Shown: piece by piece, positions 54,296 through 63,879 of the stretch
How positions within the stretch are numbered: the stretch's first letter is position 1
Layout of the letters: the number at the start of each line of letters is the position of its first letter
Origin: Cupriavidus gilardii
Lineage (GTDB): Bacteria > Pseudomonadota > Gammaproteobacteria > Burkholderiales > Burkholderiaceae
Length of the DNA stretch: 64,000 nucleotides
Direction: 5' to 3'
Assembly: GCF_008801915.1 (NCBI RefSeq)
Contig: NZ_VZOV01000005.1
Location: 205,777 to 269,776 of the forward strand
Notes under the pieces: generated by a model
Told to the model about the DNA's origin: nothing
The model's input: the letters and a program-made list of their open reading frames with translations, nothing else
The model's database searches: none
Translations under genes and position numbers: made by a program

Positions 54296-55015
54296 GTGAC
54301 TTCCCATCCCGGCAGTACCACCGCCGCAACGATATCCCCGATGCGGATCTACGATTTCCCGACTGGGCCTTATCCAACGCGCGTTCGCATTGCCTTGGCC
54401 GAAAAGAACCTTCAGTCGCGTGTCGAATTCGTGATGGTCGATCTTTACCAGGGCGAGCACAAAAGGCCGGAGTTCATTGCCACCAGGAATTACTCAGGCA
54501 CACTGCCGGTACTGGAGCTTGGCGATGGCACGTGCATAGCGGAATGTACGGCCATCACCGAATATCTGGACGCAGTCGATGGCCAACCGACTCTGACCGG
54601 CCGGACGGCGCGCGAAAAAGGCATCATCCACATGATGAACAAACGCGCCGAACTGGAATTGCTGGATGCCATCAGTGTCTATTTCCATCACGCCACCCCG
54701 GGCTTGGGGCCGGATGTCGAAATCTATCAAAACGCGGAATGGGGCTTGCGCCAGCGCGACAAGGCAGTGAAGGGCATGCACTATTTCGACTCGGTCCTGA
54801 AACGGCAGCCGTATGTCGCTGGCGAGGCCTTCTCGATGGCGGATATCGCGGTGATCGGGGGATTGATTTTTGCCGCCCTGGTCAAGCTGCCGGTGCCTGC
54901 CGAGTGCGAGGCATTGCGAGCCTGGTACGCGAGAATGCTGCAGCGCCCAACGGTCGGCAGCCAGCCGGTGTTCTCGGCGCTGTCCCGCGCATCGGCTCGA
55001 AGATCGCAGCCGTGA
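54296..55015 (+). CDS. Glutathione S-transferase
   Basis: This 239-aa protein has an N-terminal thioredoxin-like domain (MRIYDFPTGPYPTRVRIALAEK, then NYSGTLPVLELGDGTCIAECTAITEYL, the glutathione-binding Pro/Glu-Cys stretch) and a helical C-terminal domain (KGMHYFDSVLKRQPYVAGEAFSMADIAV). It starts at a GTG with GGAGA upstream; an ATG 45 bases in lacks a ribosome binding site. It is under the divergent TetR operator. It probably conjugates or isomerises electrophiles. Confidence 0.92.
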   Translation: MTSHPGSTTAATISPMRIYDFPTGPYPTRVRIALAEKNLQSRVEFVMVDLYQGEHKRPEFIATRNYSGTLPVLELGDGTCIAECTAITEYLDAVDGQPTLTGRTAREKGIIHMMNKRAELELLDAISVYFHHATPGLGPDVEIYQNAEWGLRQRDKAVKGMHYFDSVLKRQPYVAGEAFSMADIAVIGGLIFAALVKLPVPAECEALRAWYARMLQRPTVGSQPVFSALSRASARRSQP

Positions 55016-55176
55016 TGGTGGAGCGCTGGCCTCGCTCCTGTCGCGAGAGTGTGCGACAGTGGCAGGGCCCGACAACGGCATCCGTTCCATCCGATAGACC
55101 GGCCCACCAATGTGGACAGCGGCCGCCGCGAACGCAGCGTCGGATGGCGGATTCTTGACGCTCCAGGAGACACGAC

Positions 55177-55668
55177 ATGCTCAGCAAGAACACGATCTGC
55201 TTGTGGTACGACAACGACGCGCTCGATGCCGCTACCTTCTATGCCCAAACCTTTCCCGACAGCGCGGTCGGCGCCATCCACAGGGCGCCGGGCGATTATC
55301 CGTCCGGGAAGGAGGGTGATGTTCTGATGGTCGAATTCACGGTGATCGGCATTCCTTGCGTCGGACTGAACGGAGGCCCGCAGGTCAAACACAACGAGGC
55401 CTTCTCGTTTCTGATTTCTACCGACGACCAGGCCGAAACCGACCGCTTGTGGAACGCGATCGTCGGCAATGGCGGACAGGAAATCGAATGCGGCTGGTGC
55501 AGGGACCGGTGGGGATTGTCATGGCAGATCAGCCCGCGCGCCCTGACTGACGCGGTCACCGGCCCGGATCGTGCGGCGGCCAAGCGCGTATTCGATGCGA
55601 TGATGACGATGAAGAAGATCGACATCGCGGCGATCGAGGCGGCACGGCTCGGCCGGTCTGACGCTTGA
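55177..55668 (+). CDS. PhnB-like VOC protein (3-demethylubiquinone-methyltransferase-like fold)
   Basis: This 163-aa protein shows TICLWYDNDALDAATFYAQTFP, FLISTDDQAETDRLWNAIVGNGG and the CGWCRDRWGLSWQISP motif of the PhnB/YjdN subgroup of the VOC superfamily. It follows the GST gene by about 160 bases and may belong to the same TetR-controlled unit. CAGGAG precedes the ATG. The substrate is not known. Confidence 0.9.
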   Translation: MLSKNTICLWYDNDALDAATFYAQTFPDSAVGAIHRAPGDYPSGKEGDVLMVEFTVIGIPCVGLNGGPQVKHNEAFSFLISTDDQAETDRLWNAIVGNGGQEIECGWCRDRWGLSWQISPRALTDAVTGPDRAAAKRVFDAMMTMKKIDIAAIEAARLGRSDA

Positions 55669-55720
55669 TGTCAAAGGACCGGACTCGGGCCGCGACACTG
55701 CCTGCCCGCATCTTTTGACC

Positions 55721-56701
55721 ATGCCGAACGCCGACGCTTCGCCGCTGACCGAATCCGTTGCCCGCCTGACTGGCAATGAGCCATTGTTCGTCGTATTCAA
55801 TGGCGGCTCCGGCAGCGGCGACGCGATCGAGACGCGCGCCAGGATCGAGCAGCGACTGAGCGAAGCAGGGCGCGCCTATACCATCTTCGCAGTGGACCGG
55901 CCCAAACAGTTGCCGCAGTTCGCCCAGATCGCGGTCGAACGTGCCAGGCAGGAGAGCGGCATCGTGGTCGCCGCGGGCGGCGACGGTACCTTGAACGCGG
56001 TGGCCGCAGCCGTGTTGCCGACGGGGCTGCCTTTCGGCATCCTGCCTCGCGGCACGTTCAATTACTTCGGCCGCACCTACGGCATCTCGGGGGAAACCGA
56101 CGAGGCCTTGGCCAGCGTGCTGGACGCCCGCATCGAACCGGTACAGGTCGGCCTGCTCGACGGCCGGCCATTCCTGGTCAATGCCAGTCTGGGGCTGTAT
56201 CCACAACTGCTGGAAGACCGCGAGGTCTACAAGAAAATGCTCGGTCGGCGCCGCTGGGTCGCGCTGCTGTCGGCGCTCGTCACACTGGCGCGCGCGCCGG
56301 CGCAGCTGACGCTGGACCTGCTGTCCCACGGCCAACACCAGGTAATGCGAACGCCGACGCTGGTGGTCGGCAACAACAGCCTGCAGCTGGAGCAGGTCGG
56401 CATTCCCGAGGTTGTCCACCTGGAAGACAATCGCCTTGTCGCCATGATTGCGAAACCAGTCGGCACGCTGGCGTTGTATGGATTGCTGCTGATGGGTGCG
56501 ATCGGCCGGCTGGGCGATACCTCCAGAGTCATCAGCTTCAGCTTTGAATCGCTGACGGTGCGCGTGCGCGGGCGCCGGCGCATCAAGGTGGCGATGGACG
56601 GCGAGATCCACTGGGCTCGCACGCCCTTGCACTTTTCGGTATCGCCGAAGCGTTTGCAATTGCTGGTGCCGCGGGACACAAGCCGGTTGGATCGCTCATG
56701 A
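55721..56701 (+). CDS. Diacylglycerol/lipid kinase-family protein
   Basis: This 326-aa protein of the DAGK/YegS fold shows FVVFNGGSGSGDA, the ATP-binding GGDGTLNAVAAAVL loop and the PFGILPRGTFNYFGRTYGI stretch that closes the nucleotide site. It has no membrane helix. It would phosphorylate a lipid such as diacylglycerol or a sphingolipid analogue. The stop overlaps the metallophosphoesterase start by 4 bases, so the two work together. The start at ATG 55721 has no clear ribosome binding site. Confidence 0.92.
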   Translation: MPNADASPLTESVARLTGNEPLFVVFNGGSGSGDAIETRARIEQRLSEAGRAYTIFAVDRPKQLPQFAQIAVERARQESGIVVAAGGDGTLNAVAAAVLPTGLPFGILPRGTFNYFGRTYGISGETDEALASVLDARIEPVQVGLLDGRPFLVNASLGLYPQLLEDREVYKKMLGRRRWVALLSALVTLARAPAQLTLDLLSHGQHQVMRTPTLVVGNNSLQLEQVGIPEVVHLEDNRLVAMIAKPVGTLALYGLLLMGAIGRLGDTSRVISFSFESLTVRVRGRRRIKVAMDGEIHWARTPLHFSVSPKRLQLLVPRDTSRLDRS

Positions 56702-57501
56702 GCGTGGCTCGCGTCCTGCACCTGTCCGACACGCATTTTGGTACCGAGCAAGCGCCGGTCGTGGAGGCCGTGCTGTCGCTGGCGCGCGAGTTGATGCCAG
56801 AGGTCGTCGTGCTGTCGGGCGATATCACGCAGAGGGCGAGAACGGGCCAATTCGCGGCGGCGCGCGCGTTTCTCTGCAGGCTGGGGCTGCCGACGCTGGT
56901 CATCCCGGGCAATCACGATATTCCGCTCTTCAACGTGGCGGCTCGGATGCTGAATCCGTACGGCGGCTACAAGCGAGCGCTCGGTATGGTGCTGGAGCCG
57001 GTCTTCAGCAATGAACGCGTTCTTGCCATCGGCGTGAACACGACCCGGCCATCGCGACACAAGAACGGCGAGGTGTCGCGCGAGCAGATCGACCGCGTTT
57101 GCCAGCAGCTGCGCCAAGCCCACCCGCACCAGCTACGTATCGTCGTTGTCCATCAACCGGTGCGCGCGGTCGTCGAGTCGGATACGCGAAATCTGCTGAT
57201 CGGCCGCGAAGCGGCCGTACCGGCATGGGTGGATGCCGGCATGGACATCGTGCTGGGAGGGCATGTACACCTTCCGTATGTGGCGCCGCTGCTCGCCAAT
57301 TCGGGCCGCCGTGCCTGGGCGGTGCAAGCGGGAACCGCGGTATCGCACCGGGTCCGCGGATCCATCCCGAATTCGGTGAACGTGATCGAGTACCACGTCG
57401 ACGATGGGCACGTCGGCTGCGCCGTTCAGCGCTGGGATTATGACCGGCGCGACAAGGCCTTCGCCGCCGTGCAAAGCATGGTGCTGGCACTGAGCCGCTA
57501 G
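56698..57501 (+). CDS. Calcineurin-like metallophosphoesterase
   Basis: This 267-aa enzyme has all five metal-binding motifs: HLSDTHFG, LSGDITQRA, IPGNHDIPL, VVVHQPV and GGHVHLPY. The order and spacing fit the cyclic-nucleotide/phospholipid phosphodiesterase-like class III fold. ATGA overlap with the lipid kinase gene indicates translational coupling, so a phospholipid-derived substrate is plausible. Confidence 0.93.
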   Translation: MSVARVLHLSDTHFGTEQAPVVEAVLSLARELMPEVVVLSGDITQRARTGQFAAARAFLCRLGLPTLVIPGNHDIPLFNVAARMLNPYGGYKRALGMVLEPVFSNERVLAIGVNTTRPSRHKNGEVSREQIDRVCQQLRQAHPHQLRIVVVHQPVRAVVESDTRNLLIGREAAVPAWVDAGMDIVLGGHVHLPYVAPLLANSGRRAWAVQAGTAVSHRVRGSIPNSVNVIEYHVDDGHVGCAVQRWDYDRRDKAFAAVQSMVLALSR

Positions 57502-57654
57502 CGAGCCGGCGAAACGGCAGGGCACCCTCTCGCGGCGCCCAGGTGCCTGTTCTTTTCCGAGACTCGGCATAGACTGATCGGGAAGCCCGTGCGGCGGCTC
57601 CGCCGGCAGCGGTGGCGCGCGGCCTGACGCGACAATTCAAACTCGGAGGAAGGT

Positions 57655-57945
57655 ATGGCCAAGGGTTATTGGGTGGCGATGGTCGATATCGCCGATATGG
57701 AAGGCTATCAACAGTACATCGCTGCAAACAAGACGGTATTCGAGAAATTCGGCGCCCGTTTTCTGGTCCGGAATGGACAAAAGACCGTCGTCGAGGGCCA
57801 ACCTCGATCGCGCGTGGTCGTGCTCGAATTCGACAGCTACCAGCGCGCGCTGGAGTGCTACGAATCCCCGGAATATCAGGCATTGATTGCGCTGCGAACA
57901 CCGTATTCCCAGGCGGATCTCGTCGTCATTGAAGGATACGAATGA
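57655..57945 (+). CDS. DUF1330 protein
   Basis: This 96-aa dimeric alpha-beta barrel protein has the family pattern GYWVAMVDIADMEGYQQYIAAN, FLVRNG, VVVLEFDSYQRALECYESPEYQ and ending VVIEGYE. It is small and cytosolic, of unknown function. GGAGGAAGG-like bases precede the ATG. It is convergent with the IclR gene, 6 bases apart. Confidence 0.92.
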   Translation: MAKGYWVAMVDIADMEGYQQYIAANKTVFEKFGARFLVRNGQKTVVEGQPRSRVVVLEFDSYQRALECYESPEYQALIALRTPYSQADLVVIEGYE

Positions 57946-57951
57946 CGTCCG

Positions 57952-58770
57952 TTAGTCCTCCCACTCGGCGGCCTGGATGGAAGCGACGATCGCACATGCG
58001 GTGTTCATCAGCGCGGGCGCGAAGTCGTCATGTAGTAGAGTGCCATGCAGACGGGAGGAGGGGCCGCCGACGGTCAGCGCCAATGGTTCCCGGCCGTCTC
58101 CGAGGTCGATGGCAACACCGACGGCAGCGATCTCCCGTTCCCACTCGGACTCCGAACTGGTATAGCCACGCTCCGCGACCTGGCGTTCTGCGCGTTTCAG
58201 GCCATCGAGCAACGCGGGCCATTCGGCCGGCTGGGCTGCTCGCAGCCGCCGGCTGATCATCTCGCGCATGCCTGCCGTAGAGGCCGACCACATCGCCCGG
58301 CCCATCGCCGTGACCGCCAGCGGGATTCGCGTGCCGACGTCGAGCCCCAGGATCAGCCTTGCCGTGCCGCGGCAGTGCGCGACATAAACCATCGAGGCTT
58401 CGTGTCTGACCCCGAGCGAGATCGCCGACTGCGTGTGTTCCGCGAGCGCCTCCATGTAGGGACGAGCCAAACGCCCGATGTCGAAGTTGGTCAGCATGCT
58501 GAAGCCCAACGACAAGACGCCTGGCGCCAAGGCGTACTCGCCAGTGGAAGGGCGATGTTTCAGATATCCGGCAGCCGACAAGGTGAATGTCAGGCGTGAG
58601 ACCGTGGCGGACGGCAGCCCGGTTCGACGAGCCAGTTCCTGGTGAGCGAGCCAGCGGTCGGTGGGCCGGTAGCATCGCAGCAATTCCAGCCCGCGTGCCA
58701 GCGCGGTCACGAAGCGCGGATCCGCCGCGGGATCGCTTGCGGCGGCTGGATCGATTCGTCTGCGGCCCAT
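57952..58770 (-). CDS. IclR-family transcriptional regulator
   Basis: This 272-aa regulator has an N-terminal winged helix (ALARGLELLRCYRPTDRWLA, then RRTGLPSATVSRLTFTLSAAGYL) and a C-terminal IclR effector domain ending near LALTVGGPSSRL, followed by a C-terminal helix. The ATG with GGAGG 5 bases upstream is the start. The gene lies 74 bases downstream of and in line with the DUF6351 gene, whose promoter region has two IclR-like palindromes, so it may be the autoregulated repressor or activator of that gene. Confidence 0.93.
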   Translation of the reverse strand: MGRRRIDPAAASDPAADPRFVTALARGLELLRCYRPTDRWLAHQELARRTGLPSATVSRLTFTLSAAGYLKHRPSTGEYALAPGVLSLGFSMLTNFDIGRLARPYMEALAEHTQSAISLGVRHEASMVYVAHCRGTARLILGLDVGTRIPLAVTAMGRAMWSASTAGMREMISRRLRAAQPAEWPALLDGLKRAERQVAERGYTSSESEWEREIAAVGVAIDLGDGREPLALTVGGPSSRLHGTLLHDDFAPALMNTACAIVASIQAAEWED

Positions 58771-58844
58771 CCACTCCTCCAGATCATTGCCGATGGGAAA
58801 TGCAGCGACGCGGCGGTGCGATCCGGCGCCGCCGCGCCCCAACA

Positions 58845-61571
58845 TCACGGCGCGAGCGGATGCCCGATCACCATCCCGTTGTCAGGCGTGATCCGGATCC
58901 ATGTCCCTGCCAGCGGTTGCTCCTGCTCCCCCGGCTTGCTGTAGTCGCAGACCCCGCCGGGAAACACCGCGCGCAGCGCCGCCAGATCGGCTTCGCGCTG
59001 CGAGCCGGTCCACGACGGATTGCGCTCCGCGTAACCCGCGTAGTCGCTGACCGACACGGCCTTGAGCTGGCATTGCATGGTGCGGGCATGGATCGGTTCG
59101 CCGGCCTCGAAGCGCGGATACGAGGAAGCAGGGAACATCGAATTGCAGCGCGACGGCGTTTCGCTGACCTCGACGATTCCGGCCGGCGAAATGCTGCCAT
59201 TGCCTTTGCGGAACACGGTACTGAAACCGCCAAATTGCTGCGGCTCCGCGATAAAGTCATCGGCCGCGCCAGCCGTAGTGGCACCGAAGCAGCCGTCGAC
59301 GATGTCCGCCGGCTTGTTTCGAACGACTTTTGCTGCGCGCGAATCGGCATTGCGGTCGCTGACTACCGCCGTCAGCCATCGGTCCATGCCGAAAAACGCC
59401 TTCTGCATCGCCGGCAACGACCGCCCGGTGTGAGCCGGGCGCGGAGCCTGGACGGGCATCGTGTGGTGTGCATTCGGATCATGCGCGAAGCTGCCGACAT
59501 TGGCCGTTCCCGTCCACATGACATGGTTCGCGAACTGGCCCGTCGCCGCCGCGATGCGAGCGCGGACAATGAAGTGGAAGAACTTCAGATGCATGTCACC
59601 AGCGCCCGTGAACTCGTTGTTCAAGCCATCGAGGTTCAGGATGGCGGTGCTGCGAAGCCCGGCGCCGCCATACATGATCATTCCCGTTTGATAGGCGCGC
59701 TTGAGCGCCTCGGGGTCCGCGCGCATGCGCTCCGTACGCAGATTGCCGTCGATGTCCTGGCCGCCGATCTTGCGGTTGAGGTCGATGAACTGAGCCATGG
59801 AGATCAGGCCGGTGTTCAGTGCATTTAGCCCGTACTGTACGCCGACGTTGCCGGTGAACGATCGTGCGAATCCGGTCGAAGGATCGACGCCAAGAATATT
59901 CTTGTTGTGATCGTTCACGTTAGGCCGAAGCCCGGTGGGGTTGGGTGGCAGCAGACTGACAGGGGGCGCTGGCAGGACGCCCATGGGAGCGCTGGTGACC
60001 ACGTTGGCGGGGCTGTACTTCTCCGCATTGCCGATGACCGCATTGAACACGGAACTGTTTCCGGCACCGCCCATCACGTTGTCGCGATCGCCCTGGTTGG
60101 CCGGCCTCAGCACCGAGTCGGTTCGCGCGGCCCAGAAGCTGGCTTGCTGGCGAACGCTGTGATAGGTGCCATAACCGGAGGCTGCGGCAATCTCCGCGTT
60201 GGTCCAGTTCAGCAGCGTCGGATCCGCGGCTCTGGCCGCGGCGGTGGCGTTGTCGTAAGTCGGATCGTAAGGACTGTTGGGAACAGGGGAGTAAGTGCCG
60301 TTCTGCGTCGTCCCGCCTTTCGTATGATTGAGCTGGAAGTTGTAGAAGAGACGGCCCTCCATGCTTTGGGGGCCGCCGTTATCCGGAAAGCCGGCCAACA
60401 TCACGATGCCATCCAGCAGTCCTGGATAGGTGTCGGCAATCATGCTCTGTTGCATGGCAGATCCGGAGGAACCCCAGCCCATCGTGTACAACACCGGCCC
60501 GTTTGCCTCGATGAATCGCTCCTTGACCATCATCATGGTCTCGGCCGAGATGATGTGGTTGCAGTTCTGGCCGAAATAATTCAGCGTGGAATTGGCTACC
60601 GCGAAACCCTTGCTGAGCGGCAAGTCGTTCAAGGCGTTGAAATCCCCGGCTGCGCCATTGGCGGAATTGCTCGAGCCTCCCACCGGACCCATCGATCTAC
60701 CCTGAACGTACCAGCCGCCACCGCAACTCTGCCCGAACGGGTAGACCAGCCGCCCGTTGAAATTACCGGGCGGATTCAACGCGCTGGGATTCGGATTTTT
60801 CACCGGATCTCCCAGCACGGCGATCTGGTATATGCCTCGATTGATGACGCCGGTTTCCAGTCGGACGATGTAGGGTACGGTTCGGCCATCGAGCAGCGTG
60901 GTTGTCTCTACATTGGCGGGCGGATTCGCCGGGTCGTACGGCTGCCAGACCGCGGTTCCAGACTTTGTCGCATCGTGATAGACCCAATCGACCCGGGTCG
61001 GGGCAGCGCAATTGGGATCGGTATTCGGACCGGATGTGAGCGTCGGGCCGCCCGGATAGACGGCGAACGTGTCCGTCTGGCAGTGGAAGCTGCCTTCCTG
61101 AGGCGCGTAGAGAATCGGCCCCTGTATCGGGAAGGCAGTCAGCGTCAAGGAACCGCGCACTTTCGCATCGGCGGCCGCATCGGTGACCTCGATCTTGTTC
61201 TCGCCCTGCTTCAGCCCGGACACCAGCCCCAGCATCGATTTTCTGCCGGCATCCTGCTTGAAGCTCGCCGTGACATCGACGCCGTTCAGTTTCACCTTCG
61301 CGTCGCCGATCGTGCCGCCATCGGCTTGGGTAAGTTCGATCAGCGTGTCGTCGCCACTGACCAGGCCCTCGGGCGAAGACAGGCTCTTCACCGAAATGGC
61401 CGGCTTGGCGGGTTTCGCCGGCTCGTCACGGTCCCCTCCGCATCCGGAAACGGCAAGCACCAGCGCCGTCGATGCCAGGACAGCGAATGGCACAGCGGTC
61501 CGGGTTCCACGTCGGCCTTTCGGTCGGACAGATCGATTGCCCTCTGTTTGCGGGGCGCTTTGCGAATCCAT
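58845..61571 (-). CDS. DUF6351-family lipoprotein, tannase/PHB-oligomer-hydrolase-like alpha/beta fold
   Basis: This 908-aa protein has a lipoprotein signal (VPFAVLASTALVLAVSGC, lipobox Cys), an Ig-like N-terminal domain (about 60-170: VKSLSSPEGLVSGDDTLIEL, then VKLNGVDVTASF) and a large DUF6351 catalytic-like domain. Its nucleophile-elbow-like TMGWGSSGSAMQQSMIAD and LLDGIVMLAGFPDNGG recall tannase and hydroxybutyrate-oligomer hydrolases. The conserved Asp/His pair cannot be assigned with certainty. GAGGAG lies upstream of the ATG. It is probably anchored in the outer membrane and hydrolyses an ester polymer or terpenoid-like substrate, as inferred from relatives. Confidence 0.85.
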   Translation of the reverse strand: MDSQSAPQTEGNRSVRPKGRRGTRTAVPFAVLASTALVLAVSGCGGDRDEPAKPAKPAISVKSLSSPEGLVSGDDTLIELTQADGGTIGDAKVKLNGVDVTASFKQDAGRKSMLGLVSGLKQGENKIEVTDAAADAKVRGSLTLTAFPIQGPILYAPQEGSFHCQTDTFAVYPGGPTLTSGPNTDPNCAAPTRVDWVYHDATKSGTAVWQPYDPANPPANVETTTLLDGRTVPYIVRLETGVINRGIYQIAVLGDPVKNPNPSALNPPGNFNGRLVYPFGQSCGGGWYVQGRSMGPVGGSSNSANGAAGDFNALNDLPLSKGFAVANSTLNYFGQNCNHIISAETMMMVKERFIEANGPVLYTMGWGSSGSAMQQSMIADTYPGLLDGIVMLAGFPDNGGPQSMEGRLFYNFQLNHTKGGTTQNGTYSPVPNSPYDPTYDNATAAARAADPTLLNWTNAEIAAASGYGTYHSVRQQASFWAARTDSVLRPANQGDRDNVMGGAGNSSVFNAVIGNAEKYSPANVVTSAPMGVLPAPPVSLLPPNPTGLRPNVNDHNKNILGVDPSTGFARSFTGNVGVQYGLNALNTGLISMAQFIDLNRKIGGQDIDGNLRTERMRADPEALKRAYQTGMIMYGGAGLRSTAILNLDGLNNEFTGAGDMHLKFFHFIVRARIAAATGQFANHVMWTGTANVGSFAHDPNAHHTMPVQAPRPAHTGRSLPAMQKAFFGMDRWLTAVVSDRNADSRAAKVVRNKPADIVDGCFGATTAGAADDFIAEPQQFGGFSTVFRKGNGSISPAGIVEVSETPSRCNSMFPASSYPRFEAGEPIHARTMQCQLKAVSVSDYAGYAERNPSWTGSQREADLAALRAVFPGGVCDYSKPGEQEQPLAGTWIRITPDNGMVIGHPLAP

Positions 61572-61615
61572 GGTTGTCTCCTCATTTTCTAGTGAAAGCC
61601 GACCCCGATAGTCCC

Positions 61616-61640
61616 GAATATTCCGTGGTACGGAATATTC
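61616..61640. promoter_or_regulatory. Perfect palindrome upstream of DUF6351 gene
   Basis: The 11-base arms GAATATTCCGT and ACGGAATATTC surround a 3-base spacer, about 45 bases upstream of the DUF6351 ATG. The inner TTCCGTGGTACGGAA has the TTCC..GGAA layout of IclR-family sites. Probable operator. Confidence 0.65.
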
Positions 61641-61732
61641 ATCACGCATTGTTATTATCAGACGCCTCAGTCTATAAACCTTGGGGAAGTTCTCAATGGG
61701 GGAACACCCGAACCGATACCTGTATTGCAAAT

Positions 61733-61746
61733 TGGAATATATTCCA
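61733..61746. promoter_or_regulatory. Second IclR-like palindrome
   Basis: TGGAATATATTCCA is a perfect 14-base palindrome close to the E. coli IclR consensus TGGAAATNATTTCCA. It lies about 160 bases upstream of the DUF6351 start, and shares the GGAATAT core with the first palindrome. Confidence 0.55.
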
Positions 61747-62141
61747 TGCAACGGAGTAATGTTGCGTGGCATGGTTCAATGATCCCGGGGGAACCGCTAG
61801 GGCATGTGGGCGGCGTCTTGTGTCGGTTTGAGCTTGGAGGATTGCCGGGTCGCTGGCCGCAGGGGTGGGGCGCCGACACGACAAAACAGTACGGCCGAAT
61901 ATATAGGTGTCGATTATTCGGTAATACCGCGTGATCCGTTGGACTGCTGCGACGGCAAGTTCTGGATATGGTTTTCCGATTCAACGTTCGAAAATCATCG
62001 ATATCGATGTGAATTGGTCAGGCCATTATTCAATTTATGGCGCCTCGTATTATCGGCGCCAATGGATTCTGGCTCGCCCACGGCAATCTCCGGACGCCGG
62101 GCGAGAAGCTCCAGGTGTCGGTCATTGAGCCATTGAGCAAC

Positions 62142-62179
62142 AGCGGACATCTCTAATCCTCTTGAAGCGGACACTTCTA
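62142..62179. repeat. Two IS-end-like direct repeats
   Basis: AGCGGACATCTCTA and AGCGGACACTTCTA are spaced by 24 bases. The layout resembles the multiple terminal repeats of IS21-type elements, so this may be a remnant IS end. No IS21 transposase is present. Confidence 0.35.
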
Positions 62180-62235
62180 TTCATGCCTGACATCTGTTGT
62201 CCAGCTGGTTTTCAAAGGTGTGACCGCTGGCTACT

Positions 62236-63764
62236 TTCAAATGTCAGTCCGATCGTGCTTTTTTCTTTCGGGGTCAGACGTAACGCAGTCAAGCTGGCCG
62301 GTCTCGGCGCCGTCTCAACAGGGTGGGGCGGTTGACCCCGCGATCGCCCTGTCCAGATCCAGCCGATTGATCTGCCGCTTGCGCTTGGCCCCCGGCGTGG
62401 GCTTCATCGCCGTGGCCGCGCCCCCATTGAGCGTCCTGGACGGGCCTGCCGTCTGCCGATCCTCCCGCAACGCCTGCACCCGCGCCGCAATCTCCAGCAC
62501 GTGCCCCAGTCGCTTGTGCTCCACGATGTCCGCCTGTCGGATCGTCTCGCGCGGATCGAACACGCTGTAGGGAAGGGCAGCCCCATCGGCCCATAACTCG
62601 ATCCGCCCATCCGGGTATTCGGCCACCTCGATGGTCCGGCCAATCAGCTTGCGATGCGCCGCGCAGTCCTGCAGCAGATACACGACCTTGTCGTACTGCA
62701 ACGTCAGGTTCTGCGATACCTTGCGCCATTCGCGCCAGGTAAAGATCCGCTCGAGGTCCTCATCGGTGCGCACCGGCCGGTGCGCATTGAACGCGCTTCT
62801 GGGCTCCTTGGCAAAGCGCGCATTGAACTAGGCCATGAAGGCCGGGGCGTAGGCGTTGGCGGCTGCAGGCGTGTCGATCCCGCGCAGCCGCAGCTCCTTG
62901 ACCAGCCGGTCCTGCAGCACGCCATGCATCCGTTCGACGCGCCCCTTGGCCTGGCTCGAATTGGCGCACAGGATGTCGATGTTCAGCTCGAACAGCGCCC
63001 GCCCGAACTGCGTATAGCCGCGCCCATCCGGCCCATCCTTGGCATTGACCCGGAACACGCCAGCCTTGTCGCTGTAGAACGCCACCGGCTTGCCGTGCCG
63101 CTCCAGATAGGCCCGCGTGGCCGCAAAGTACGAGAACGTCGATTCGGTTGGCACGAACAGCAGTTGCATCAGCTGCCCGGTCGCATCGTCGACGTAGACC
63201 AGCAGCGTGCAGGCCGGCCCCCGGTCCTCGAACCACCGGTGGTCGCTGCCATCGATCTGGATCAGCTCGCCCAGGCAGGCGCGCCGGTGCCGCGGCTGGT
63301 GAACCTTGGGCGCGCGCAGCTTCCTCGGGACCCAGAAGCCGGCGTCGATCATGATTCGGCGTACGCACGACGCAGAGACCTCAATGCCATGGCGCTCGCG
63401 TAGCTTCTCGCAAGCCAAGGTTGGACCAAAGTCGGCGTAGCTATCGCGGACCAAGCCGCGTATGCGCGATTCCAGGCCGGGCGGCAATTGATGGTGACCT
63501 GGCTGGCCAAACCGCCGGGATACGACGCCACCGGGACCGTCCTGCCGATATCGCTGCACCAACCGCTCAACTTGGCGTCTCGATAGGCCCAGCTTCTCAG
63601 CAGCGCGCCACACCATCAGGCCATCTTCGACAACCGCCTGGACTACCTTGCACCGATCCAATTCCCGCATGGTCATGGTGATCGTGTCGGCTCGGCCCAT
63701 ATGAATCCCCAGCTTGGCTGTAACGCCGCCAGGGTGGCAGGATCAGGCAGATGCGACATTTGAA
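62236..63764 (-). mobile_element. ISNCY-like insertion sequence (IS1202 group)
   Basis: TTCAAATGTC at 62236-62245 and its reverse complement GACATTTGAA at 63755-63764 flank the transposase and suggest a 1529-base element. Only 10 bases match as inverted repeat and no target duplication could be identified, so the exact ends are provisional. The single gene encodes an ISNCY-type transposase. Confidence 0.6.
62315..63700 (-). pseudogene. ISNCY-family transposase with in-frame TAG
   Basis: The frame encodes an N-terminal helix-turn-helix (VRAA..KLGLSRRQVERLVQRY-like), then an integrase-like catalytic core with acidic residues in LIQIDGSDHRW, VYVDDATGQ and AKGRVERMHG (DDE), and a C-terminal DNA-binding part (LERIFTWREWRKVSQ and LPYSVFDPRE). 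A TAG at 62828-62830 interrupts the frame after 290 codons; reading through it continues in the same frame for 170 more residues. One substitution probably inactivated the gene. The ATG has GGGGA upstream. Confidence 0.88.
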
Positions 63765-63879
63765 TTTATCCCATCTACGACATTAGAAAAAACGGCCAAC
63801 ATCTGTACCGCCGATAATACTTCTTATGTAAAATTCGAAGTCATTGCGCGGACAGGAGTGCGTTCGCACTTTGCGTTAA

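Larger units (their letters stand above)
61572..62235. other. Low-GC intergenic region
   Basis: These 664 bases are clearly less GC-rich than the rest and hold the promoter of the DUF6351 gene, two palindromes and, at 62142-62179, terminal-repeat-like sequences. I see no convincing gene. A short frame ending KLQVSVIEPLSNSGHL just before 62157 could be a relic, but it cannot be matched. Confidence 0.45.
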
